The notes beneath the pieces are model-generated. The model searched no databases, was not told the DNA's origin, and saw only the letters and a program-made list of their open reading frames with translations. From Oceanispirochaeta crateris (GTDB lineage: Bacteria > Spirochaetota > Spirochaetia > DSM-2461): a stretch of DNA of 64,000 nucleotides. Where the stretch lies: assembly GCF_008329965.1 (NCBI RefSeq), contig NZ_CP036150.1:3266439-3330438 (forward strand), read 5' to 3'. Shown piece by piece: positions 25,674 to 32,910 of the stretch (position 1 is the stretch's first letter; every line of letters starts with the position of its first letter). The position numbers and the translations under genes are program-made.

Positions 25674-27152
25674 TCACATCATCAGTTCTGATTTGAAAGC
25701 CTGCGCCAGTATGTCCTTCATCCGATCCAACTGTACTTCTGATGTGATCCTGAAGAATTTGAGGACGTCTTTATCCAGTTGATCGTAAACAATATTTTGT
25801 TTTTCCAGGTCGCAGAGGGCATTGGCCAGGTAGACACAATTGACTACTTTTCTATACTCGGGTTTGGAGAAATGAGGTTCATGATGATAGCGAATCGCTT
25901 GTACAAGCGATTCAGAAAAATTCCACTTTTCGGCGATTTTTGCTCCAATCTGGGCATGGTTGAAACCACCAGCCAAATTCTCAAAAAGGCCGGCCGAAAG
26001 AGATTTCTCTGTGGCAAATTCTTGAATCTTCTCTAAGAGTTCCGGATGAATGCTGGAAAAGACGATCTTACCCATGTCGTGAAGGATACCGCCGACATAA
26101 GCATCATCGATGAAGTCCTTGGTCAGTTTGACATTCCTGGCCAGGCTGAATGAATAAAAGGCAGTTCTGTGGGCATGGTCCCAGAGCTCTTTTTTCTGAG
26201 GAAGGTTCAGGATCTTTTCTGATCCATAAGAGTATAGGAGGTTTTTCAATCCTCTTAATCCAACCATCTTAACCGCATCGGCTATATTATCGACCCTGTT
26301 GGGCAGCATAAATTTCGCCGAGTTTACAACACGCAGAAGGTCGGCCGTCAGAGACGGGTCGGTACTGATGCGCCGGGCAATCTCGTTGATATCTGAATTG
26401 GGGTCATTGATGAGCTGCTGTATGACTGTGATATTTTCTGGAAATTGAGGCAGAGCTTCAATCTCAGAAACAATTCTGGATGTCAGCATGTCCATCTCGT
26501 CCAATTTGACCTGGGCTATGGGGATGGTCAAAGAGGCGATTGTTTCTCCGCTGTTTCCATCTATTTCAAAGGCCTCCTCATCAAGGCCCATTTTCTTTAA
26601 CATGAGGATTAGAATGACGATACCCAGTCCCGCCCCTTCTGAGTCATCCAATACTTCTGAGAACGCCTCTTCCATGCTGTCAAATGCTCTGGATCTGGCT
26701 ATGCGGTCGTAAATACGCATCTGTTCTTTTCTTGTAATTTGTACGTTGTTTCGGATGGCTATTCGGAAGTTCGAGCTAAAGGTGTGAAAAGTAACCTTTA
26801 CATAGAGGCCTTTTTGTTTTTGGAGTTCCAGGTAATGGTCAATCCTATCCATCGTTTCGGATTTGAAGTTTTTCATTCCTTCCTGATAGTCGTCTTTGCT
26901 GTCTAAAGAAAGGCCTTTCTCTTCAAAGTACACTCTTTTGGTGTTGGCTTTTTTGGCGTTAACCGCCAGCTCTTTCAGGCAATAGGCTAATCTATCTACC
27001 AAAGTCTCTTGACCCAATTCTCTCAGGTACACTCCAAGAATATCCTCAAGGTAGACCTCTGTATCATGATTAAGTTTATAAGACGTGACGGTGACGGGCA
27101 CCGATTTTTGTATGGCAATTTTGATCTTATCTGAAATGTTGGTAGGAGGCAT
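25674..27152 (-). CDS. HATPase-like and HDOD domain signalling protein
   Basis: A 492-residue fusion. The N-terminal ~215 residues hold a histidine-kinase-type ATPase remnant: an N-box-like CLKELAVNAKKAN (about residue 63) and a glycine box GAGLGIVILILMLKKMG (about residue 173). Residues ~225-440 form an HDOD domain, with DPSLTADLLRVVNSAKF, the HD signature GGILHDMGKIV and HHEPHF. HDOD proteins act in signalling without known phosphohydrolase activity. Fusion with a HATPase is unusual outside spirochetes as far as I know. AAGGA precedes the ATG. The output and partner are unknown. Confidence 0.85.
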   Translation of the reverse strand: MPPTNISDKIKIAIQKSVPVTVTSYKLNHDTEVYLEDILGVYLRELGQETLVDRLAYCLKELAVNAKKANTKRVYFEEKGLSLDSKDDYQEGMKNFKSETMDRIDHYLELQKQKGLYVKVTFHTFSSNFRIAIRNNVQITRKEQMRIYDRIARSRAFDSMEEAFSEVLDDSEGAGLGIVILILMLKKMGLDEEAFEIDGNSGETIASLTIPIAQVKLDEMDMLTSRIVSEIEALPQFPENITVIQQLINDPNSDINEIARRISTDPSLTADLLRVVNSAKFMLPNRVDNIADAVKMVGLRGLKNLLYSYGSEKILNLPQKKELWDHAHRTAFYSFSLARNVKLTKDFIDDAYVGGILHDMGKIVFSSIHPELLEKIQEFATEKSLSAGLFENLAGGFNHAQIGAKIAEKWNFSESLVQAIRYHHEPHFSKPEYRKVVNCVYLANALCDLEKQNIVYDQLDKDVLKFFRITSEVQLDRMKDILAQAFKSELMM

Positions 27153-27345
27153 GGCCGGTCCTTATGTGTACTTTATTTTATAGTAAATGATTTAACCATT
27201 ATTGAGAATAAATCAATACTAAAATTATAGTTCTCAATACTCTCTTGTCAAGTCGCCATTTATTATTGAATTATTGCCCGACTGTTTTGTGAAAATCTAT
27301 CGGCAAAAACTCGCAGATAAAATTTTTTTCGAATATAATGGAGCC

Positions 27346-28107
27346 ATGAATATTTTTGAATTTGATAAGTGGTGCAGGTCTTTCTTGGCGATCGAAGACA
27401 TGGCAAGAGTGGATGCTTCTTTGAATGGGCTCCAGATTGGAGATAAGACGAATCAGATAAAAAAGATTGTTTTTGCTGTGGATGCCTGCCTTGAGACTCT
27501 GCAGAAAGCCGCCTCTATGGAGGCAGACCTCCTTTTTGTTCATCATGGGCTTTTTTGGGGACGTCCACTGGCCATCACTGATGATCATTACAAGCGTGTA
27601 AAGTTGGCATTGGATCATAATCTGGCCCTTTATGCGGTGCATCTTCCCTTGGATATGCATCCGGTTTATGGGAATAATGCCCGTTTGGCAGATATTCTGG
27701 GACTGGAAGAGCGGGAAGGGTTTTCGGATTACAAGGGCTATAAAATTGGTATAAAAGGGCGGTTGAGCTCTCCTTTGAAGAGAGATGAAGTTGTCAGGAC
27801 CCTCTTTGCTGGATGGGAAAGCAGTCCTCGGATGTTGCCCTTCGGTCCCTCTGAGATCCAAACCGTCGGAGTCATCTCAGGAGGCGGAATCCATCAGGTC
27901 AGTGATGCCATTAGCGAAGGGCTGGACTTGTATATAACAGGTGATGCTTCCCATAATATATATCATCAAAGCCTTGAAGCGGGGATAAATGTCCTTTTTG
28001 GCGGACACTATATGACGGAAATCTGCGGTGTTCAGGCTGTGCAGGCAAAGGTTTCCAAAGAACTGGGAATAGAAGCGGAATTCATTGATGTTCCCACCGG
28101 TCTTTGA
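27346..28107 (+). CDS. Nif3-like dinuclear metal-centre protein (DUF34)
   Basis: A 253-residue member of the Nif3/YbgI family, hexameric proteins with a two-metal centre. Ligand motifs VHHGLFW (about residue 64), AVHLPLDMHP (about residue 101), and GDASHNIYHQS and GGHYMTE in the C-terminal half are in place. The ATG at 27346 follows TGGAG and gives the expected MNIFEFDKWC start; the frame is open 72 nt further upstream. Roles in tRNA modification or GTP cyclohydrolase-like chemistry have been proposed for the family, without consensus. lspA follows at once. Confidence 0.92.
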   Translation: MNIFEFDKWCRSFLAIEDMARVDASLNGLQIGDKTNQIKKIVFAVDACLETLQKAASMEADLLFVHHGLFWGRPLAITDDHYKRVKLALDHNLALYAVHLPLDMHPVYGNNARLADILGLEEREGFSDYKGYKIGIKGRLSSPLKRDEVVRTLFAGWESSPRMLPFGPSEIQTVGVISGGGIHQVSDAISEGLDLYITGDASHNIYHQSLEAGINVLFGGHYMTEICGVQAVQAKVSKELGIEAEFIDVPTGL

Positions 28108-28108
28108 T

Positions 28109-28639
28109 ATGGTAGCAGCTATGACTCTTCAAACTCATTTTCAATCGTGGAAATATTTAATCTTGACTCTGGTTTTGATCTTTGTGGATCAGCTGAGCAA
28201 ACTGCTGGTTGTTGCCTTGATTCCCCTCAGAACCATCGGGTTCACCTTAGGGAACGATTTCTTCAGATTGATTCATGTCAGGAATACGGGTGTGGCTTTC
28301 AGTCTGGGAGATTCTCTGCCCCTACCCTTGAGAAAAGCTCTTTTCATTCTGATGCCCCTGGTTGTTCTCATCTATCTGGCTGTTCATATTGTCAGAACCA
28401 AAGAGGAAACCGGTTTTCAGAAATACTGTCTGGCTGGTATTCTGGGAGGAGGGTTTGGAAATCTGATTGATAGAATTTTCCGTCCCGAGGGAGTTGTTGA
28501 TTTTCTGGATGTGAGATTTTATGGTCTGTTCGGACTCGAACGATGGCCCACCTTTAATGTTGCAGACTCCTCTGTTGTTGTCTGTGGTATCCTCCTGTTT
28601 CTATCGTTCTGGAGGAAGGAGAAAATAACTGATGAATAA
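28109..28639 (+). CDS. lspA: Lipoprotein signal peptidase II
   Basis: An inner-membrane aspartyl protease that removes signal peptides from diacylglyceryl-prolipoproteins. Four membrane segments are visible. The catalytic aspartates lie in the conserved blocks GNLIDRIF (first Asp) and FNVADSSVV (second Asp), with VRNTGVAFS upstream. The start is uncertain: ATG 28109 and 28121 are both plausible and neither has a strong ribosome-binding site. It begins 1 nt after the Nif3 stop and its last codons overlap the next small gene by 8 bp, so all three are cotranscribed. Confidence 0.93.
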   Translation: MVAAMTLQTHFQSWKYLILTLVLIFVDQLSKLLVVALIPLRTIGFTLGNDFFRLIHVRNTGVAFSLGDSLPLPLRKALFILMPLVVLIYLAVHIVRTKEETGFQKYCLAGILGGGFGNLIDRIFRPEGVVDFLDVRFYGLFGLERWPTFNVADSSVVVCGILLFLSFWRKEKITDE

Positions 28640-28904
28640 AAAATTGAATACGGTCCTGTTTATGTTGGCCGGAACGATCCTGAATATTTTTCTTATGCTG
28701 GGATTGTTTTTGCTGTTCCTGTACCTTGGAAATCTGGTGCTTACACCCGAAACGGACAGCAGCCTCAAAATGCTTGTTTTTCTGCTGATTATCGGGTTTT
28801 CGGTTGTGGGGTCCTTTTTCCTCTATTCGAGGATTGTGAAAATTATCAATAAGAGATGGAATCTTGAAAACTACATGCATCCTTTCTTTACTAGGAAACG
28901 CTAA
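28632..28904 (+). CDS. Small two-helix membrane protein of unknown function
   Basis: A 90-residue protein with two strong hydrophobic helices (about residues 8-33 and 46-66) and a basic tail ending FFTRKR. It overlaps the 3' end of lspA by 8 bp, so expression is coupled to lipoprotein processing. I recognise no family. It may be a spirochete-specific accessory membrane protein; a function cannot be inferred. Confidence 0.75.
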   Translation: MNKKLNTVLFMLAGTILNIFLMLGLFLLFLYLGNLVLTPETDSSLKMLVFLLIIGFSVVGSFFLYSRIVKIINKRWNLENYMHPFFTRKR

Positions 28905-28944
28905 AAATTCTGTCTCTCTTATAGTTTGAATAGAGCGGGAACGA

Positions 28945-30585
28945 TCAATAGCCGTCTGAAGCAGCTCTGTTCACATCTTTTTTGTACAGTTCATTGTAAA
29001 CAAACCCTCTTTTCCTCAGGTTCTCTTTTAATTCCTGAGGAAAGGGCATATCTCGCCAGAAAATACCCCGGACTTCCTTATCCAGCTTTTGAACTCCTTC
29101 GCCTTCTTTTGTGATCCAGAGTATATAGTCTTCTATAAATTTTATCCTCACATCGCCCCGCATTTTTCTATCGGAGAAGTACTGATAGTAATGACCCGTG
29201 AGCCCCTCTTCCATCCAGTAGTGCTGTGCCTTTTCCTTAGCCACTTGCCACCGTAGATCCGCTACTGCATAGAGCACTGCTGTTTTCAGGTCTTTGGGGA
29301 ATAAGGGTATAGCAATCCTACCACGGCTGGTAGCTCGGTTATACCGTTCAAAGGGTTCCCAGCAAATCCCGTAATCACCATAACAGGGAATTAAAATGAT
29401 GTGGGGGATAATTCTATTGGTTTTTTGACGGAATGTTCTACGGAACAGACCTGGGTCCAGTGCTTCGATATCATAAAGAAGGCGGATGACATTTTCCCTA
29501 GTCCCTATGGACTGAAGGCGGGAGGTGAAAAACTGGTTCATGAGGATGGGGAAGTGGTTCCCCTGTCTTCCGACACACAGTTTTGCCATCTGTCTGATAC
29601 TGCTCGCTTCTTTTTCCAACTCTGAGGGATCTACATCAGAGATAGCACCGGAATCTTTTGCCTTTTTTTCAAGCCTTCGAAAGTCCTGATCGGCGCTGTT
29701 CAGCTGGTTGTAGTGGAGCGACATGTCTTTGTGGAGGGATAATAGCTCTCTAATTGTATTCAATGACGCAGATAAACTCTGATTCTGGCCTTCAGTATAG
29801 AGGCTTTCCAGTTCGCTGAATATTGAATTTCTTGTATGTTTTCCCAGTTCGTTGACACGTGTGCTTAGCTGTGATTCCAGAGAGCGGCGCTTATTTTGAA
29901 GGCTTAGGAGTGTGCTGAGGTGGGCCTCTCTACTCCCTTTTGCCTTATCCAGCTGCATCTTGATTTTCTGATCACCCGAACGTTTCGTGGGTTTCAGATC
30001 ATCTGTTGCCAGGGGGGATACCATGCCGGAAGCAACTCTCTCCATCCATTCATCTACATAATAAATGGGTTCTCCCGTATCATTGTCTTCAATGATGCTT
30101 CCCAGCATAGCCCTTTGGTCTGCAGAAACAATGTTTGGCAGAAGAAGGCCAAAACGGAGGAGCATTCTCTTTGGTTCATGTTGCAGTTTTCTGATCTGGG
30201 ATGATAAAAGACCATAGAGTTCCCAATACTGACTTATGAGCCTGGTTCTGAATTTTAATTTATCCTGAGGGTCGGTCGCTTTCAGGAACTGAGACATATT
30301 TTCATGTATATTGTGGGCCAGCTCTCCCACTCCATTGAGGATGGATTTGTAATAATTTGCATTGGAAAACAGGGGGTTGGGTTCCTGCTTTTCTTTTTCT
30401 GGAATGTAGAAGACTTCTTTGCTGATATCATCAAGAGGATTTTCTTGAGGTTCTTGTGCTGTTTCCCCTCCTTCATTGAAGAGGTTTTCATAATCTGGTG
30501 CATCATGAGCCGAAGGTTCATCAAGACCAAGTAGTGAAGCTATCTCCGGATCGATGTCTCCGGAAAAAATGTCGTCTACTGCCAT
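28945..30585 (-). CDS. Large cytoplasmic protein of unknown function with coiled-coil region, 546 aa
   Basis: The N-terminus is acidic and probably disordered (AVDDIFSGDIDPEIASLLGLDE, then an acidic linker to about residue 60). A heptad-like charged segment spans about residues 210-330 and is likely coiled coil. The C-terminal 190 residues are more globular, with GRIAIPLFPKDLKTAV and an HYWMEEGLTGHYYQYF block. No enzyme motif is evident. I do not recognise a family, though the composition suggests a structural or adaptor protein. tRNA-Ala with its own terminator lies just upstream. Confidence 0.8.
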   Translation of the reverse strand: MAVDDIFSGDIDPEIASLLGLDEPSAHDAPDYENLFNEGGETAQEPQENPLDDISKEVFYIPEKEKQEPNPLFSNANYYKSILNGVGELAHNIHENMSQFLKATDPQDKLKFRTRLISQYWELYGLLSSQIRKLQHEPKRMLLRFGLLLPNIVSADQRAMLGSIIEDNDTGEPIYYVDEWMERVASGMVSPLATDDLKPTKRSGDQKIKMQLDKAKGSREAHLSTLLSLQNKRRSLESQLSTRVNELGKHTRNSIFSELESLYTEGQNQSLSASLNTIRELLSLHKDMSLHYNQLNSADQDFRRLEKKAKDSGAISDVDPSELEKEASSIRQMAKLCVGRQGNHFPILMNQFFTSRLQSIGTRENVIRLLYDIEALDPGLFRRTFRQKTNRIIPHIILIPCYGDYGICWEPFERYNRATSRGRIAIPLFPKDLKTAVLYAVADLRWQVAKEKAQHYWMEEGLTGHYYQYFSDRKMRGDVRIKFIEDYILWITKEGEGVQKLDKEVRGIFWRDMPFPQELKENLRKRGFVYNELYKKDVNRAASDGY

Positions 30586-30619
30586 TTTTCTTTCCCTGTC
30601 GATTGTAATCTCTATGGAT

Positions 30620-30666
30620 AAAAAAAAGAGCTGAAGTTAACTGTATTCCAGTAAATCTTCAGCTCT
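30620..30666 (-). terminator. Rho-independent terminator of tRNA-Ala
   Basis: On the minus strand, GAGCTGAAG (30665-30657 side) pairs with CTTCAGCTC (30636-30628 side) over a 20-nt loop, followed by a run of T. It lies just downstream of the tRNA. Confidence 0.85.
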
Positions 30667-30670
30667 CAAA

Positions 30671-30744
30671 TGGAGGTGGTGGGAATCGAACCCATGACCT
30701 CGTGAATGCCATTCACGCGCTCTAGCCAACTGAGCTACACCCCC
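30671..30744 (-). tRNA. tRNA-Ala (GGC)
   Basis: A full cloverleaf of 74 nt: acceptor stem GGGGGTG/CACCTCC with one G-U pair, D arm GCTC...GAGC, anticodon stem CGTGA/TCACG with loop ATGGCAT giving anticodon GGC, and T loop TTCGAAT. Discriminator base A. The 3' CCA is not encoded. Confidence 0.95.
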
Positions 30745-30840
30745 GTAAAGGTAAAGCCATATTAATGGCTTAACTGAAAGCTGTCAATATCTTCTTAGAA
30801 TTTAAATTTATTGTATTCTATTCCTCCGATCAATATAATA

Positions 30841-31806
30841 ATGGTAATGGAAAAACCCTCTGAGTACAGCCCCTTACTTGAAAAATTACATGAAATTCCT
30901 GAACTTCTGTATCAGGGAATGAAAAAAGTAATCAAAGGGCAAGATGAATTGTTAAGAATCTTTTGTGCAGGAATTCTTTCGGGAGGACATATCCTGCTGG
31001 AGGGATTGCCCGGGACGGGTAAAACGACCCTGGCTCAGACTCTTTCAGCCCTCATCAGTTCTTCAGAGTTCTCCCGTATCCAGTTTACTCCGGATCTCCT
31101 TCCCTATGATATTACAGGGGTTGATGTCTGGAACAGGGAACTTTCAGATTTTGAATTCAGACCAGGTCCTGTTTTTACTCATATCCTTTTGGCCGATGAG
31201 ATTAACAGAACGACTCCCAAGGTTCAGGCGGCTTTATTGGAAGTCATGGCTGAGCAGCAGGTTTCTCTAGGTAGAAAAACATATCCCCTCAGGGATTTTT
31301 TTCTTGTCCTGGCCACTCAAAATCCTCTGGATCATGAGGGAACCTATGCTCTCCCTGAGGCTCAGAAAGACAGGTTTATGCTCCGATTGACTCCGGGATA
31401 TCCCGATCTTGAGTCCGAGCTTTCTATACTAAAAGGGGATCCTTCCCGTTCTGTTCTACCAGAGCTCCAGGGTGTCTGTTCTGTCCAGGAGTTCCTGGAC
31501 TGCCGAAATTCTGTGTCTCATGTCTTTTGTGATGAACGCCTTATGCGGGCCATTGTCAGAATCGCCGTCGCCACAAGAGAGCATCAGGATTTGAAATCCG
31601 GTGTTTCTCCCAGGGGAGGACTGATGCTGCTGGCAGCCTGCCGTGGTCTGGCATGGCTGTCGGGTCGAGATTATGTCAGTGATCAGGATATAAGGGATAT
31701 GGCAGTTCCTGTGTTGGCCCATAGGGTCAATCCCGTTTCTTCTGAGGTGGACAGTTCCTCTATTATCAGGGATATTACTTGGAATGAGTGTGATGGGATT
31801 CTTTAG
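30841..31806 (+). CDS. MoxR-family AAA+ ATPase
   Basis: A AAA+ ATPase of the MoxR group, usually a chaperone for assembling or activating partner complexes. Walker A is EGLPGTGKTT (about residue 55), Walker B is LLADEINRTTPK (about residue 117), and sensor-1 ATQNPLDHEGTYALPEAQ is near residue 160. The frame opens at a TTG at 30811; I prefer ATG 30841, though no clear ribosome-binding site marks either. DUF58, transglutaminase and TPR genes follow on the same strand. This is the common MoxR/DUF58/transglutaminase module, here without a VWA protein. Confidence 0.93.
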   Translation: MVMEKPSEYSPLLEKLHEIPELLYQGMKKVIKGQDELLRIFCAGILSGGHILLEGLPGTGKTTLAQTLSALISSSEFSRIQFTPDLLPYDITGVDVWNRELSDFEFRPGPVFTHILLADEINRTTPKVQAALLEVMAEQQVSLGRKTYPLRDFFLVLATQNPLDHEGTYALPEAQKDRFMLRLTPGYPDLESELSILKGDPSRSVLPELQGVCSVQEFLDCRNSVSHVFCDERLMRAIVRIAVATREHQDLKSGVSPRGGLMLLAACRGLAWLSGRDYVSDQDIRDMAVPVLAHRVNPVSSEVDSSSIIRDITWNECDGIL

Positions 31807-31879
31807 TCGTTTGTTCTGGTTCCGCCGATTCCGACCGAATTCTGGAGGCCTCTCTTTTTTTTTGTCTCCCTGGGAGTGA
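31793..31879 (+). other. Short frame ahead of DUF58: displaced N-terminus or coupled leader peptide
   Basis: A 28-codon ATG frame begins inside the moxR end and reads MGFFSRLFWFRRFRPNSGG, then enters a T9 run (31855-31863) and stops at TGA 31877-31879. The TGA overlaps the ATG (31879) of the DUF58 frame as TGATG. If the run held one more T, this peptide would join the DUF58 frame and supply a longer N-terminal membrane segment. Confidence 0.5.
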
Positions 31880-32910
31880 TGCTTTGGTCCTCCCTGTGGG
31901 GTCTCTCAGTTCCCTTTGTCTCGGCAATGTCATTTCTTCTTCTCTACATCACACAGTTTTTTTCTTTTCTCTTCCTTCTTTTAAGAAAAAAAAATCAATT
32001 GATCTGTCCACGCTTACCCATGAGGATTTCTGATACAGAGGATGTTTTTTCATTCCTGAAAGGGTTAGCACAGATTCAAAATCTTAAGACTCTTATTTTT
32101 CTGGACCTTCAGTGGCAAGATTTCCGGCGGATGAAATTAAAAATATCCTGGAGTGGACAGCCCTATAGTTTGCCTCGGGGAGTGTATGATCTTTTGGCGT
32201 ATCGTTTAGAAATAACCGATTGGGCAGGCTTTTTCTCATATCAAATTCACGGAGATTTTCCCGCACAATTGACCGTATTTCCTGGTGTAGAGAAAGGGGT
32301 CTCCCGTTCTTTAGAGACTTCCCTAAGGTTTTCGGAAAAGGATACCGTTTTTTCCTCCCTGAAAAACCAGGATTTTTTTGAGGCCCGGCCTTACTACCCA
32401 GGTGATGACCCCAGGCGAATCCACTGGAAAATGCTGGCCCGCCATGAGGAACTCTTTATCAGGGAGGGTAGTGGACTGAAACCTTTTAAAGAGTCTTGTC
32501 TTATTGTGGCAGAACCCGCTTTGGTGAGACAAAAAAAGTGGTTTCGATCCATTGAATCCTTCGATCGGGGAGACTCAGTTTTGAGAAGTTTATCGGGAGT
32601 GATGGAGTCTCTTCTTGAAAAGGATCTGAGGGTATCCGGGTTCTTTTCCGGGGACGGGGAGATCTCTGATTTATGGAAACTGAACAAAGAAGAAAGACAA
32701 GACCTCCTGGCCTCACTTCCTCCAGTGCCCCTTGGAACAACTCCTAAGATCCCCGATGTGGGAATCCTGCTTTGTTTCTTTTCTTCTCCTCCCAATTCCG
32801 ATTTTATGCTCTATCTGGAGAATCAGTACCCCCAGGCAGTCAAATTTCTTTTTCTTCCCTTCTTGAACCGGGAAGAGAGAAGGGAGGGGTGGACCTTTGT
32901 TGAGGCTTAA
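31879..32910 (+). CDS. DUF58 domain protein, N-terminus uncertain
   Basis: A protein of about 343 residues with two hydrophobic N-terminal segments and the DUF58 signature RPYYPGDDPRRIHWK (about residue 170), followed by the expected ARHEELFIRE. DUF58 proteins usually sit beside MoxR ATPases and carry a VWA-like fold. GTG 31876 or ATG 31879 are the only starts in this frame before an upstream stop that is the moxR TAG itself. The first helix then looks clipped compared with the family. The displaced short frame just upstream offers a fuller N-terminus, via frameshifting or an indel at the T9 run. It overlaps the transglutaminase gene by 14 bp. Confidence 0.85.
   Translation: MLWSSLWGLSVPFVSAMSFLLLYITQFFSFLFLLLRKKNQLICPRLPMRISDTEDVFSFLKGLAQIQNLKTLIFLDLQWQDFRRMKLKISWSGQPYSLPRGVYDLLAYRLEITDWAGFFSYQIHGDFPAQLTVFPGVEKGVSRSLETSLRFSEKDTVFSSLKNQDFFEARPYYPGDDPRRIHWKMLARHEELFIREGSGLKPFKESCLIVAEPALVRQKKWFRSIESFDRGDSVLRSLSGVMESLLEKDLRVSGFFSGDGEISDLWKLNKEERQDLLASLPPVPLGTTPKIPDVGILLCFFSSPPNSDFMLYLENQYPQAVKFLFLPFLNREERREGWTFVEA

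Noticed and set aside
31793-31879. Independent 28-residue gene
   Set aside because: Its frame and sequence fit better as a displaced N-terminus or a leader of the DUF58 gene than as a stand-alone peptide.
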